Assembly: GCF_035046485.1 (NCBI RefSeq)
Contig: NC_085138.1
Location: 44,179,464-44,243,463, forward strand
DNA length: 64,000 nt
Reading direction: 5' to 3'
Origin: Aedes albopictus
Lineage: Eukaryota > Arthropoda > Insecta > Diptera > Culicidae
Shown: positions 23,476-35,822 of the stretch, one piece after another
Position numbering within the stretch: position 1 is the stretch's first letter
Layout: each line of letters begins with the position of its first letter
Notes under the pieces: model-generated
Told to the model about the DNA's origin: nothing
The model's input: only the letters and a program-made list of their open reading frames with translations
Databases searched by the model: none
Translations under genes and position numbers: made by a program

Positions 23476-26400
23476 GTGGTCAGGGCGTTACCAGTGTGCA
23501 CCCAAAATAACCAAAATTGGCATTTTATAATATTTCGCTTCCTGAGGGGGCGGTCCAGAATGTCGAATTGTTTAAAAATCCATATTCACTAAAACTGATG
23601 TGGTCAGGGCGTTAACAGTGAACACCCAAAATAACCAAAATTGGCATTTTATAATATTTCGCTTCCTGAGGGGGCGGTCCAGAATGTCGATTTGTTTAAA
23701 AATCCATATTCACTAAAACTGATGTGGTCAGGGCGTTAACAGTGAACACCCAAAATAACCAAAATTGGCATTTTATAATATTTCGCTTCCTGAGGGGGCG
23801 GTCCAGAATGTCGAATTGTTTAAAAATCCATATTCACTAAAACTGATGTGGTCAGGGCGTTACCAGTGTGCACCCAAAATAACCAAAATTGGCATTTTAT
23901 AATATTTCGCTTCCTGAGGGGGCGGTCCAGAATGTCGAATTGTTTAAAAATCCATATTCACTAAAACTGATGTGGTCAGGGCGTTACCAGTGTGCACCCA
24001 AAATAACCAAAATTGGCATTTTATAATATTTCGCTTCCTGAGGGGGCGGTCCAGAATGTCGAATTGTTTAAAAATCCATATTCACTAAAACTGATGTGGT
24101 CAGGGCGTTACCAGTGTGCACCCAAAATAACCAAAATTGGCATTTTATAATATTTCGCTTCCTGAGGGGGCGGTCCAGAATGTCGAATTGTTTAAAAATC
24201 CATATTCACTAAAACTGATGTGGTCAGGGCGTTAACAGTGAACACCCAAAATAACCAAAATTGGCATTTTATAATATTTCGCTTCCTGAGGGGGCGGTCC
24301 AGAATGTCGATTTGTTTAAAAATCCATATTCACTAAAACTGATGTGGTCAGGGCGTTAACAGTGAACACCCAAAATAACCAAAATTGGCATTTTATAATA
24401 TTTCGCTTCCTGAGGGGGCGGTCCAGAATGTCGAATTGTTTAAAAATCCATATTCACTAAAACTGATGTGGTCAGGGCGTTAACAGTGTGCACCCAAAAT
24501 AACCAAAATTGGCATTTTATAATATTTCGCTTCCTGAGGGGGCGGTCCAGAATGTCGAATTGTTTAAAAATCCATATTCACTAAAACTGATGTGGTCAGG
24601 GCGTTAACAGTGTGCACCCAAAATAACCAAAATTGGCATTTTATAATATTTCGCTTCCTGAGGGGGCGGTCCAGAATGTCGAATTGTTTAAAAATCCATA
24701 TTCACTAAAACTGATGTGGTCAGGGCGTTAACAGTGTGCACCCAAAATAACCAAAATTGGCATTTTATAATATTTCGCTTCCTGAGGGGGCGGTCCAGAA
24801 TGTCGAATTGTTTAAAAATCCATATTCACTAAAACTGATGTGGTCAGGGCGTTAACAGTGAACACCCAAAATAACCAAAATTGGCATTTTATAATATTTC
24901 GCTTCCTGAGGGGGCGGTCCAGAATGTCGAATTGTTTAAAAATCCATATTCACTAAAACTGATGTGGTCAGGGCGTTAACAGTGTGCACCCAAAATAACC
25001 AAAATTGGCATTTTATAATATTTCGCTTCCTGAGGGGGCGGTCCAGAATGTCGAATTGTTTAAAAATCCATATTCACTAAAACTGATGTGGTCAGGGCGT
25101 TAACAGTGTGCACCCAAAATAACCAAAATTGGCATTTTATAATATTTCGCTTCCTGAGGGGGCGGTCCAGAATGTCGAATTGTTTAAAAATCCATATTCA
25201 CTAAAACTGATGTGGTCAGGGCGTTACCAGTGTGCACCCAAAATAACCAAAATTGGCATTTTATAATATTTCGCTTCCTGAGGGGGCGGTCCAGAATGTC
25301 GAATTGTTTAAAAATCCATATTCACTAAAACTGATGTGGTCAGGGCGTTAACAGTGAACACCCAAAATAACCAAAATTGGCATTTTATAATATTTCGCTT
25401 CCTGAGGGGGCGGTCCAGAATGTCGAATTGTTTAAAAATCCATATTCACTAAAACTGATGTGGTCAGGGCGTTAACAGTGTGCACCCAAAATAACCAAAA
25501 TTGGCATTTTATAATATTTCGCTTCCTGAGGGGGCGGTCCAGAATGTCGAATTGTTTAAAAATCCATATTCACTAAAACTGATGTGGTCAGGGCGTTAAC
25601 AGTGTGCACCCAAAATAACCAAAATTGGCATTTTATAATATTTCGCTTCCTGAGGGGGCGGTCCAGAATGTCGAATTGTTTAAAAATCCATATTCACTAA
25701 AACTGATGTGGTCAGGGCGTTAACAGTGAACACCCAAAATAACCAAAATTGGCATTTTATAATATTTCGCTTCCTGAGGGGGCGGTCCAGAATGTCGAAT
25801 TGTTTAAAAATCCATATTCACTAAAACTGATGTGGTCAGGGCGTTAACAGTGTGCACCCAAAATAACCAAAATTGGCATTTTATAATATTTCGCTTCCTG
25901 AGGGGGCGGTCCAGAATGTCGAATTGTTTAAAAATCCATATTCACTAAAACTGATGTGGTCAGGGCGTTAACAGTGTGCACCCAAAATAACCAAAATTGG
26001 CATTTTATAATATTTCGCTTCCTGAGGGGGCGGTCCAGAATGTCGAATTGTTTAAAAATCCATATTCACTAAAACTGATGTGGTCAGGGCGTTACCAGTG
26101 TGCACCCAAAATAACCAAAATTGGCATTTTATAATATTTCGCTTCCTGAGGGGGCGGTCCAGAATGTCGAATTGTTTAAAAATCCATATTCACTAAAACT
26201 GATGTGGTCAGGGCGTTAACTGTGAACACCCAAAATAACCAAAATTGGCATTTTATAATATTTCGCTTCCTGAGGGGGCGGTCCAGAATGTCGAATTGTT
26301 TAAAAATCCATATTCACTAAAACTGATGTGGTCAGGGCGTTAACAGTGAACACCCAAAATAACCAAAATTGGCATTTTATAATATTTCGCTTCCTGAGGG

Positions 26401-29125
26401 GGCGGTCCAGAATGTCGAATTGTTTAAAAATCCATATTCACTAAAACTGATGTGGTCAGGGCGTTAACAGTGTGCACCCAAAATAACCAAAATTGGCATT
26501 TTATAATATTTCGCTTCCTGAGGGGGCGGTCCAGAATGTCGAATTGTTTAAAAATCCATATTCACTAAAACTGATGTGGTCAGGGCGTTAACAGTGAACA
26601 CCCAAAATAACCAAAATTGGCATTTTATAATATTTCGCTTCCTGAGGGGGCGGTCCAGAATGTCGAATTGTTTAAAAATCCATATTCACTAAAACTGATG
26701 TGGTCAGGGCGTTAACAGTGTGCACCCAAAATAACCAAAATTGGCATTTTATAATATTTCGCTTCCTGAGGGGGCGGTCCAGAATGTCGAATTGTTTAAA
26801 AATCCATATTCACTAAAACTGATGTGGTCAGGGCGTTACCAGTGTGCACCCAAAATAACCAAAATTGGCATTTTATAATATTTCGCTTCCTGAGGGGGCG
26901 GTCCAGAATGTCGAATTGTTTAAAAATCCATATTCACTAAAACTGATGTGGTCAGGGCGTTACCAGTGTGCACCCAAAATAACCAAAATTGGCATTTTAT
27001 AATATTTCGCTTCCTGAGGGGGCGGTCCAGAATGTCGAATTGTTTAAAAATCCATATTCACTAAAACTGATGTGGTCAGGGCGTTAACAGTGTGCACCCA
27101 AAATAACCAAAATTGGCATTTTATAATATTTCGCTTCCTGAGGGGGCGGTCCAGAATGTCGAATTGTTTAAAAATCCATATTCACTAAAACTGATGTGGT
27201 CAGGGCGTTAACAGTGTGCACCCAAAATAACCAAAATTGGCATTTTATAATATTTCGCTTCCTGAGGGGGCGGTCCAGAATGTCGAATTGTTTAAAAATC
27301 CATATTCACTAAAACTGATGTGGTCAGGGCGTTAACAGTGTGCACCCAAAATAACCAAAATTGGCATTTTATAATATTTCGCTTCCTGAGGGGGCGGTCC
27401 AGAATGTCGAATTGTTTAAAAATCCATATTCACTAAAACTGATGTGGTCAGGGCGTTAACAGTGTGCACCCAAAATAACCAAAATTGGCATTTTATAATA
27501 TTTCGCTTCCTGAGGGGGCGGTCCAGAATGTCGAATTGTTTAAAAATCCATATTCACTAAAACTGATGTGGTCAGGGCGTTAACAGTGAACACCCAAAAT
27601 AACCAAAATTGGCATTTTATAATATTTCGCTTCCTGAGGGGGCGGTCCAGAATGTCGAATTGTTTAAAAATCCATATTCACTAAAACTGATGTGGTCAGG
27701 GCGTTAACAGTGTGCACCCAAAATAACCAAAATTGGCATTTTATAATATTTCGCTTCCTGAGGGGGCGGTCCAGAATGTCGAATTGTTTAAAAATCCATA
27801 TTCACTAAAACTGATGTGGTCAGGGCGTTAACAGTGTGCACCCAAAATAACCAAAATTGGCATTTTATAATATTTCGCTTCCTGAGGGGGCGGTCCAGAA
27901 TGTCGAATTGTTTAAAAATCCATATTCACTAAAACTGATGTGGTCAGGGCGTTACCAGTGTGCACCCAAAATAACCAAAATTGGCATTTTATAATATTTC
28001 GCTTCCTGAGGGGGCGGTCCAGAATGTCGAATTGTTTAAAAATCCATATTCACTAAAACTGATGTGGTCAGGGCGTTAACAGTGAACACCCAAAATAACC
28101 AAAATTGGCATTTTATAATATTTCGCTTCCTGAGGGGGCGGTCCAGAATGTCGAATTGTTTAAAAATCCATATTCACTAAAACTGATGTGGTCAGGGCGT
28201 TAACAGTGTGCACCCAAAATAACCAAAATTGGCATTTTATAATATTTCGCTTCCTGAGGGGGCGGTCCAGAATGTCGAATTGTTTAAAAATCCATATTCA
28301 CTAAAACTGATGTGGTCAGGGCGTTAACAGTGAACACCCAAAATAACCAAAATTGGCATTTTATAATATTTCGCTTCCTGAGGGGGCGGTCCAGAATGTC
28401 GAATTGTTTAAAAATCCATATTCACTAAAACTGATGTGGTCAGGGCGTTAACAGTGTGCACCCAAAATAACCAAAATTGGCATTTTATAATATTTCGCTT
28501 CCTGAGGGGGCGGTCCAGAATGTCGAATTGTTTAAAAATCCATATTCACTAAAACTGATGTGGTCAGGGCGTTAACAGTGTGCACCCAAAATAACCAAAA
28601 TTGGCATTTTATAATATTTCGCTTCCTGAGGGGGCGGTCCAGAATGTCGAATTGTTTAAAAATCCATATTCACTAAAACTGATGTGGTCAGGGCGTTAAC
28701 AGTGTGCACCCAAAATAACCAAAATTGGCATTTTATAATATTTCGCTTCCTGAGGGGGCGGTCCAGAATGTCGAATTGTTTAAAAATCCATATTCACTAA
28801 AACTGATGTGGTCAGGGCGTTAACAGTGTGCACCCAAAATAACCAAAATTGGCATTTTATAATATTTCGCTTCCTGAGGGGGCGGTCCAGAATGTCGAAT
28901 TGTTTAAAAATCCATATTCACTAAAACTGATGTGGTCAGGGCGTTAACAGTGTGCACCCAAAATAACCAAAATTGGCATTTTATAATATTTCGCTTCCTG
29001 AGGGGGCGGTCCAGAATGTCGAATTGTTTAAAAATCCATATTCACTAAAACTGATGTGGTCAGGGCGTTAACAGTGTGCACCCAAAATAACCAAAATTGG
29101 TATTTTATTATATTTTGCATCCTGA
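23476..29125 (+). repeat. Third part of the array, unlike the two higher-order copies
   Basis: About 46 monomers with a different type order and no Helitron. The tcgattt variant occurs only on h1 monomers here (23600 and 24220), whereas in the first two parts it always sits on h3. One private variant, gttaactgtgaac, occurs near 26215. Short runs such as h1, h2, h2, h3 recur locally at three places, suggesting small duplications. Confidence 0.75.
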
Positions 29126-30425
29126 AAAAAAAAAAATTTTTTTTTGAACTGAAGAGCTGGTTACTCAGTGAGTAACTTGGAGTAACCACGATGACACCAC
29201 TGGAAGGGACTTCTGGAACATTCGGGAGAAGAGGAAGGTGAAGAAAGAAGGGACTTAAAAGAAGAGAGAGGTTGTTGAATTTTGGCCGTCCGGAGGCGAG
29301 AAGGTCTTGTCGGGAGGTACGTTAGTCGTTACATCATTTTACCACCTAAGTTCCCCGTAAGTGAGTAGTGACTAAATCCAAAAACTACCTAAAACTTAAT
29401 AACTGTTAAAATGACCAGTTTAAAATAAAAACCCATAGCTAAAAATTACTAGCATTAAAATAGCACCGATCGCAGTAAGCAACACCACAAACGGTAAGAA
29501 AATAATTTGGCACCACATTGCAATAAAACGTAAGTTCTAGCCGCGCTAGTCTCATTTGGTCATTTATGTGCTCAAAATAATCAAGCGAGCCCGTGGTGTA
29601 AGACTATAGTGTAGTGTAGTGGTCGAGCGGACAAATAATAACGGTGATAATAATGTAACGTCAGGACTGTGATTGTCCCGCTGAACAATGGTGCTGGCTC
29701 GCTTGATGGACCACTGGAAGAAAACCGCGTGTGTGTACCACTCCCCGAACATGCAACAATGGTCTTACCGACAACGAAAACGGTAGGAATAGTGAAAATG
29801 AGTAGAAGGAGCATAAGAAAGAAGAAGCGTGAAGAGAAGACCCAACATATCTGAAGAAGAAGAAGTAGACGACCGTGAAGAAGAAGATGCTTGAAATCCG
29901 CAGCGTCCCCAGCACCCGACAGCAGTAGCAGCAACGGCCGCAACGTACCGGTGAACTCGAACCAATTGTAACCCCTCCCACCCCCCTTTCTCAGTCAAAG
30001 AGAAGTGGCATTTAAGACATGCTGGCAAATCCTGTTCAGCTTGCAAATTATCATCATTGTAAATTTCTAGATGAATAATAATGTTCTGGGCAGAGCGAAC
30101 CGAATTCAGCTAAAACATAACTATTGTTCAAGAAGTCAATTCCAACGTTTTCTAAACAGCTTTTCGGCGTATCATGCTTCCACAAAGCTTTTCAAAACGA
30201 AAGCAAAAGCGATTCTAATTCCCTAAAGAAGATTTAATACAAATCGAAACGTCAGATGAAGGAGAATTTCTGATCGTTTAATTGCAATTGCGACTGCTAC
30301 GCCGAAAATCATCCCAGATGTCCAGATACTCTTGCTAAAAATTGCTAAAAATACATGATTAAAGATTGAGTGAGCGAGTGATTATTGAAATGGTACAGAT
30401 AAGCAAGATAAGAAAGTTTCGCATG
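29126..30425. other. Non-repetitive spacer, no supported gene
   Basis: It begins with an A/T homopolymer junction next to the satellite. The middle (29560-29960) is GC-richer and purine-rich (gaagaagaa tracts), which opens several overlapping short frames on both strands. None contains a recognisable domain and they shadow each other. An untranslated leader of an unidentified retroelement is possible but unproven. Confidence 0.4.
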
Positions 30426-31425
30426 ATTAACTCTCAGGCGGCGGTGCTAAAAAAATAGCCTCAGAAGACTGTGCCTACAAAACACCGTTACACTAATTTT
30501 TAGAAACATCATATCTTCTTCGTTTTAAACCCAAATGTAAAATTTTTTATATTGCCGAAAACCTTGGGGTCTCAGCTTTCATATTAATTTTTCATACATA
30601 GTCGTAGCGAGGAAAAACGATAAAAAGGGGCTCTTCAAAGAGGGGCACCTCCTTAAAAACAGCGTTACACTAATTCAAATGCTTATATCTTTGCTGTTAA
30701 TCCACATAATTACAATTTTCTTCCATAATTGGAAACCACTAACACTCACCTTGCTAGAAAAAATATCGAACATAGTCGTAGCAAGGATAAGGGCAAATGG
30801 GGGGCACCCCATTTATGTGTTCGCCAAACATATAAAAAAATATATCAGCCCCGTTTTGCAAGCAAATCATGATTTTCTTTCACGGTCAGAATCTTCAGGT
30901 GAGGTACTTCCAAGAAAAAATGCAAATCATGGGCGGAGCTAGGAAAAACAGTAATAAGGGGCAATTCTTTCAAAATCGTCCAAAAACTTCAAAAAATCAT
31001 AATTTGACCATAAAGTAACAAATAATAAATTTTCTTGCGCCAATTAGAAACTAAGAATCTTTCACTATCGAGAAAAATGTCACACATAGGCGTAGCCAGT
31101 GATATGGGCTCGCAAGGAGCACAGAAATTGAGTTCTCAAATCAGTACACATAATCAATATTCCATACTAATTTCTCAGTCATCAAATCTATATTTATTCT
31201 TTTTTTTACCACTGTAAGCCACCAGAACCCACCTTGAAAGGATTAGGCATAGTCGTAGTAAGGAAATAATAAAGGGGGGGGAGAAAGGTGACTTTAAATA
31301 TTTCTCAAAAGTTGCCGCTTTGCAGGTTAATGTCTTTCTTCCACGATAAGCATCTTGAGACGATGAACTTCATAGGGAAAAACAAAATACAATACATAGG
31401 CGGATCTAGGGAAATTGTAATGAGG
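30426..31425 (+). repeat. Left inverted arm: tandem ~157-bp units
   Basis: A catagtcgtagc-like motif recurs at 30597, 30771, 30928, 31085, 31248, 31395 and, just outside the matched arm, 31541. Spacings are 146-174 bp. Each unit has a ttttctt(c)ca segment, then gaaaaa, then the catag(t/g)cg(t/g)agc core, then a G-rich tail (aagggg). The core resembles the cgtagcc end of the hAT-like element at 1332. The 87-codon frame at 30679-30942 has no recognisable domain and I do not call it a gene. Confidence 0.75.
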
Positions 31426-32037
31426 GGCAGCATCTAGAAAAGTTTACACATATTTTAGAAGCAATAGCTCAACAAATTATCACTTTCCTTCACAAATAAA
31501 ATGTTAGGAATCTTTCTTTATTGAAAAAAAAAATATCACACATAGTCGTAGCCAGTAACAAGGGTTCATACGGAACATTTAATTTTAAAATCAGTTTACT
31601 AACATGCACTATTTATTTTTCTATTACCAAATGATCTTCTAAATATGGGATGGGAAGCTAGTTTTAGGTGTTCCCCAAACCTTTTCATTTCTTTCACAAA
31701 TCCTTATGCCCATTTTCGCTCAAGATATTTCTCGATGGATACTGGCAGAAACTACCAACAGAGAATATTATTTGAACCATTTCTTAACAACTGCGTACTG
31801 CGATGCAAGAAAAACGATTTCTTAGGAAATACAGGCAATGAATTTCCTATGCATCAAGATAGGCCCATATATTCCTACTGAACTGCAAATAGCCTTTTGG
31901 TAAAAAACACATTAAAATAACACAAAAAATAGACAAAGTTTAGAAACTAGTAATAAGGGGCAACCACTTAAATCAATTACTCCTACGGAAGACATAAAAA
32001 ATGAAAAAAAAAGTTCAAAATTAAAAAAAACTCTTTA
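31426..32037. other. Interior of the foldback-like structure, no gene seen
   Basis: It contains one more divergent unit of the arm repeat (core at 31541), then AT-rich unique sequence. The short frame at 31645-31881 has no recognisable features. A taataaggggcaacca tail near 31950 suggests a further arm-like remnant. Confidence 0.45.
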
Positions 32038-33475
32038 AAACTCTTTCAGCAATTCCTACTAGGATGTCTCTAGAAACACCTTATATGAAATCTCCTGAAG
32101 TTCTAGAAATTCCTCGAGAAAATTCTTCAAGAACTTTTTGTGGGATCATTCAATGCAATATTCCATGGATTATTCCAGAAGTCTTCCAGTGATTTCTCCA
32201 TGAATATCCTCAATTGATTCGTCAAGCAATTGCAGCTGTGGTTCTACCAGCAATTCCTTCTAGGACTCCTCCAGAAATTCTATTGTCTAGAAATTCCTTC
32301 CTTTATCCAGGGATTCCTCCAGTTATTTATCATGGGATTTCTCCAGGAGCTCTCCGTGGCCTTCCTCCAGAAATTCCAGCATGGATTCCTCACGTACTAT
32401 TCCTGTGGTTCTTCCAACTATTCTTGCTTAGACTCCTCCAGAAATTCTAACTGTAGTTCTTCAGAAATTTTGCAAGGGGTTCCTCTAGAGCTTTCTTGCT
32501 GTGACCCTTCCGGGCAATCTTTCTGGAATTCTTCTAAAAATTGCTTATGTTGTTCTGCCAGGGATTTCTTCAAGGACTCATCCAGGAAATCGTCCAGAGA
32601 TTTTATCCAAGAATTCCTTCAGTTATTTATTCTAACTACCGTACCTCTAAGAATGATTTTAGTAATTGCATTTATCCTGGCATTCTTGCTGGAATTTTCC
32701 CGGGAAAACTTCCTGAGATTTTTTCAGAAACTTCTCCTGTGATTCCATCAGGGCCTTGGGTCTTCTCTGTGGATTCTTTCAGAACACCTCTACCAGTTCT
32801 TTCAGGGACTTCTCGAGATATTTCTGCAAGTATTTCTTTAAGAAATTTTTCTTTTGATTTTCCAGACATTCCTGATGGGGTTTCTTTAGAAATTTCAGAA
32901 TGGTTTCCTCCAGTAATCCCTAGGATTTCTGTTGAAATTTCTACAATGGTACATTCCAGAATCCTTCTAAGATTTCCTACAGTGATTTTTCCATAGATTC
33001 TTCCGGTGATTCCTCCAGAATTTTTATCCAATAGATTTTATCCAAAGATTTTCCCATAAATTTCTCATGATATTCCTCCACGAACTCCTCTTGGCATTTC
33101 ACAAGCAATTTCTGCTGTGGTTCTTCCAGCAATTCTTCCCATGACTCATCCAGAAACCCTTACTATAATACCTCGCGGCATTATTCTAGGGATTCTCCTG
33201 GGATTTATCCCTAAAATCTCTTGCTGGGATGATTTAACGCAATCATTATAGAATTCTGAAATCTCTAGAAGAAGTATTTCGGGAGATAATAAGTCTCTGA
33301 TATCCCATCCGAAATAGCTGGAGGAATGCTAAAAGAAGTTCCTTGAATATATGCCAAGAGGATTGCCCTACTGGAGGAATCGGTAGAGGTGTTCTGGAGA
33401 AATTCATGGAAGAGTCCCTGAATGAATCGTTGGAGAAATTTTTTTGGAGGAATTGCAGGAAGATTGCTCGAAATA
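32038..33475. repeat. Strongly decayed 12-bp-period satellite
   Basis: Repeated steps such as ggattcctccagaaattc and agcaattcttc relate to the complement of the 1-8 kb satellite. Periodicity is weakened, yet frames on both strands still stay open for up to 170 codons. These are the same periodicity artefacts seen at the left end. Orientation turns near 33300, where gctggaggaat-type units reappear. Confidence 0.6.
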
Positions 33476-33790
33476 ATCCAGCAAGAATTCTAGCCTTCTA
33501 TGTCAGGATGGGAATTCCATACATCAGTATAGTGACAGCATTGAATCATTTTCAAAACATGGCCCTGGAAACATGATTCCGGAAAATCGATAAACGGATT
33601 CCAAAATACCCAAATATATTCATATGCTACAAGTTTCAAAATCATATGTGTTTATTCATCTTCGAGAAATGGACCGCGGAACCACCGGTACCGATTTCCG
33701 TGAAATCCGCATATGGATTCCAAAATGGACGAATTATTTCGAATATCATAAAAATAGCTCACAATCAGAATGATATATCATAAAAATCAA
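33476..33790. other. Unique stretch with ttccgg and ccatatg motifs
   Basis: Phrases such as gattccggaaaatcgataaa and gattccaaaat recur imperfectly, as they do around 8.6-9.1 kb. Nothing coding is visible. The last 13 bases (33778-33790, tcataaaaatcaa) form the left member of a direct repeat around the next element. Confidence 0.4.
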
Positions 33791-34067
33791 AGAAAATCGC
33801 GTTAAGTACTGTTCCTTTGAATTCCACTAAGAATTTGCATCCTTTGACAGATACGTATTTCGACCTCAATTGTAAGGTTGTCTTCAGTGTCTTGTACTTG
33901 ACTCGACTCGACTGAGTCGAGTCAAGTACAAGACACTGAAGACGACCTTACAGTTGAGGTCGAAATACGTATCTGTCAAAGGATGCAAATTCTTAGTGGA
34001 ATTCAAAGGAACAGTACTTAACGCGATTTACTTTTATTTACAGATAACAAGCCCAGGTTAATCATCT
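33791..34067. mobile_element. Palindromic insertion with 13-bp direct repeats
   Basis: The segment 33794-34029 is a near-perfect 236-bp palindrome: arms of 116 bp around a 4-bp spacer near 33912, with only a few G/A-type differences. A 38-bp tail follows it on the right. The whole is bounded by exact 13-bp direct repeats, tcataaaaatcaa (33778-33790 and 34068-34080). A 13-bp duplication is longer than cut-and-paste elements make and suggests target-primed reverse transcription. The palindrome suggests a head-to-head dimer or a foldback MITE. Each arm carries a hammerhead-like motif, reported among the findings. Confidence 0.7.
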
Positions 34068-34080
34068 TCATAAAAATCAA

Positions 34081-34440
34081 GAAATTTGAGGTGTCGTATG
34101 AGGTACTGAATTATATTCAAAAATTGACCCCGGAAGCGGTTCCTCGAAACATCCGTAAAACTGGTTCCAAGGCACGTAAGTGACCGGGATGAAATTTAAG
34201 ACATATCTTTCTATCATTCTAGTTCAATTACGTCTGAAAACTAAAGTTTTCTCATATCGAAATTCACTTTTCCCAATATGGACAATTTCAATGAACCATT
34301 TTTATTCCGGAATAACTCCGGAACCAGGTGTTCAATCCAAAAATCCCTATCAAATCCCTAAATTTGAAGGATATGCACTTCTTGTGTTAAAAAAGTGTTT
34401 TTTTCAAACTCTTCTTAGGGGGTTTTTATTCAAGTCGAAC
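34081..34440. other. AT-rich sequence with ccggaa motifs, no gene seen
   Basis: Phrases such as gaccccggaagcggttcctc and ccggaataactccggaacca point to a diffuse repeat like those near 8.9 and 33.7 kb. No coding signal is visible. Confidence 0.4.
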
Positions 34441-35640
34441 GAAAATTTGACAGATTTTTCAGAGATTTCAAAAGAATTTTTCCAGGGATGTTTAATGGAA
34501 ATCCATCGATGATGCCCTCAGCAATCCTTTCAGGGATCCCTAGGTACCCCTTTGGAAATTTGTCCAGAGACTTTTCCGAGAATTACTCTAGAAATTCCGT
34601 TGGAAATTATTGTAAGCAATCCTGTGGGAATTCCTCAAACGACTCAATCAGGTCTTCCATCAAGGTTTCCTTATGAACTTCCTCCATGCATTCTTTTGAA
34701 ATACTAAACATTATTCCGGGAATTCCTCCAGAATTATTGAAATTTTCTCCAGAACGATAATTTAAGGCATTCTTTGGGGAAATTCTCCAACTTTGTTTTG
34801 GGGAATTGGCTTCTTTAGCGGTGTTGAGATAATTCAATATTCTGAATCTGCATGCAAAACTGAGCCGAAATCCAAATTTTCATGAATTTTGGTGCCCGGG
34901 AACCTATTTAAAAATCGATTTGAAGTTTGTATGGGAGCGATTTGTTGAATCACCCCTCGTCGCATTTTGTACTGGGTGGAACTGTCAAACAGTTACCCAG
35001 CTGTCAAAAGGTGATTTCAAAAAATATCTTTGAAATTGATTTTAGGTACCAAAACAAAGTTCTAAAAATCTGAAAAAAATCCTAGTGGCTCAGAAAAAGG
35101 TGCTCTTTCGAATAAAATCAAAAAATCAATACATTTTTCTTAATTTAAAAACCCAATTGCTATCAGGATTCCTTATTTTATTTTTCAAGGGATTCGTTAA
35201 AATTATTTTTCCGAAGTTGCTTAAGGACTTCGTCACGGAATTTCTTTCGGGAATTTCCCAAGGTAGGGTCTTGTACCATTTGAGCAGGACTTTTTTTTTA
35301 CGAATTCGTTCACGAGTTTCTTTGATGAATTCTTTCAGGAATCATTGGAAAACTACTGCAGGAGTTTATAATAGAATTCTTGCAGACGTTATTTCAGGAG
35401 CTCATCTTGGTTTCTCAAAATACCCACTAAAAGACTTTATTTAGGGATTTTTGATGATTTTTTTGCAGGAAATCTCAAAAGAGCTCCAGATATTCTCATG
35501 GGAATTCTTCTAAGGATTCTTTCGGGAGTTTCCTCCAAGCATTATTTTGTAAATCCTATCAGAAAATCATAGTAAAATTCTCCAGAGATTGGAAGTTTCT
35601 CAACAAGTTGCTCAAGCAAGTGAGATTCCATAGTGATTCC
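34441..35640. repeat. Patches of decayed satellite in unique sequence
   Basis: Patches at about 34441-34790 and 35160-35610 show gggaattcctc and aggaattct steps at irregular spacing. The intervening 34790-35160 is unique, with a tgtcaaacagttaccca phrase that has no partner here. No frame is convincing. Confidence 0.45.
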
Positions 35641-35822
35641 GGCTCTGTTGTGCCCATACAGTGAAGAGAATTGTCAGACAAAATATGCACAAAACAAGCA
35701 ACAAAGAAAGCGTGGGGATTACTCTTTATCCCAAATGGTTACAGATAATGACATGATCTCTATTTTTTGTTGCAGTCAAAACGGAAGCTGTATTTGTTGC
35801 GTACTTTTCAACTTGTGAATAA

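Larger units (their letters stand above)
10366..29125 (+). repeat. 124-bp satellite array, about 142 monomers
   Basis: Monomers start gtggtcagggcgtta at 10368, 10492, 10616 and so on. The 124-bp spacing is exact throughout except where four 301-bp Helitrons interrupt it. Monomers are nearly identical. Three sites vary: gttaac or gttacc, then gtgaac or gtgtgc, and tcgaatt or tcgattt. This gives three main types: h1 gttaacagtgaac, h2 gttaacagtgtgc and h3 gttaccagtgtgc. By hand count there are about 37 h1, 77 h2 and 28 h3. The last monomer diverges at 29100 (ttggtattttattatatttt) and ends in an A/T run. Monomers are not coding: short frames crossing Helitron junctions are chance. Confidence 0.97.

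Noticed and set aside
15300..23592. Four pairs of 60-61-codon frames repeated at 15.3, 16.2, 22.1 and 23.0 kb
   Set aside because: They span the junctions between the 124-bp satellite and the 301-bp Helitrons and recur only because those junctions were duplicated.
10366..29125. CRISPR-like array
   Set aside because: Units are directly adjacent 124-bp copies with no variable spacers, no short palindromic repeat and no cas genes, and the genome is eukaryotic.
29564..30046. Cluster of overlapping frames of 60-120 codons
   Set aside because: They lie on both strands over the same purine-rich DNA, have no recognisable domain and mutually exclusive reading.
30679..30942. 87-codon frame conserved in both inverted arms (also 40618-40881)
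   Set aside because: Conservation is that of the whole arm, including non-coding flanks. The frame covers parts of two tandem units and has no domain.
32214..33031. Frames of 78-170 codons in the decayed satellite
   Set aside because: Open on both strands through residual 12-bp periodicity; no domain and no codon bias visible.
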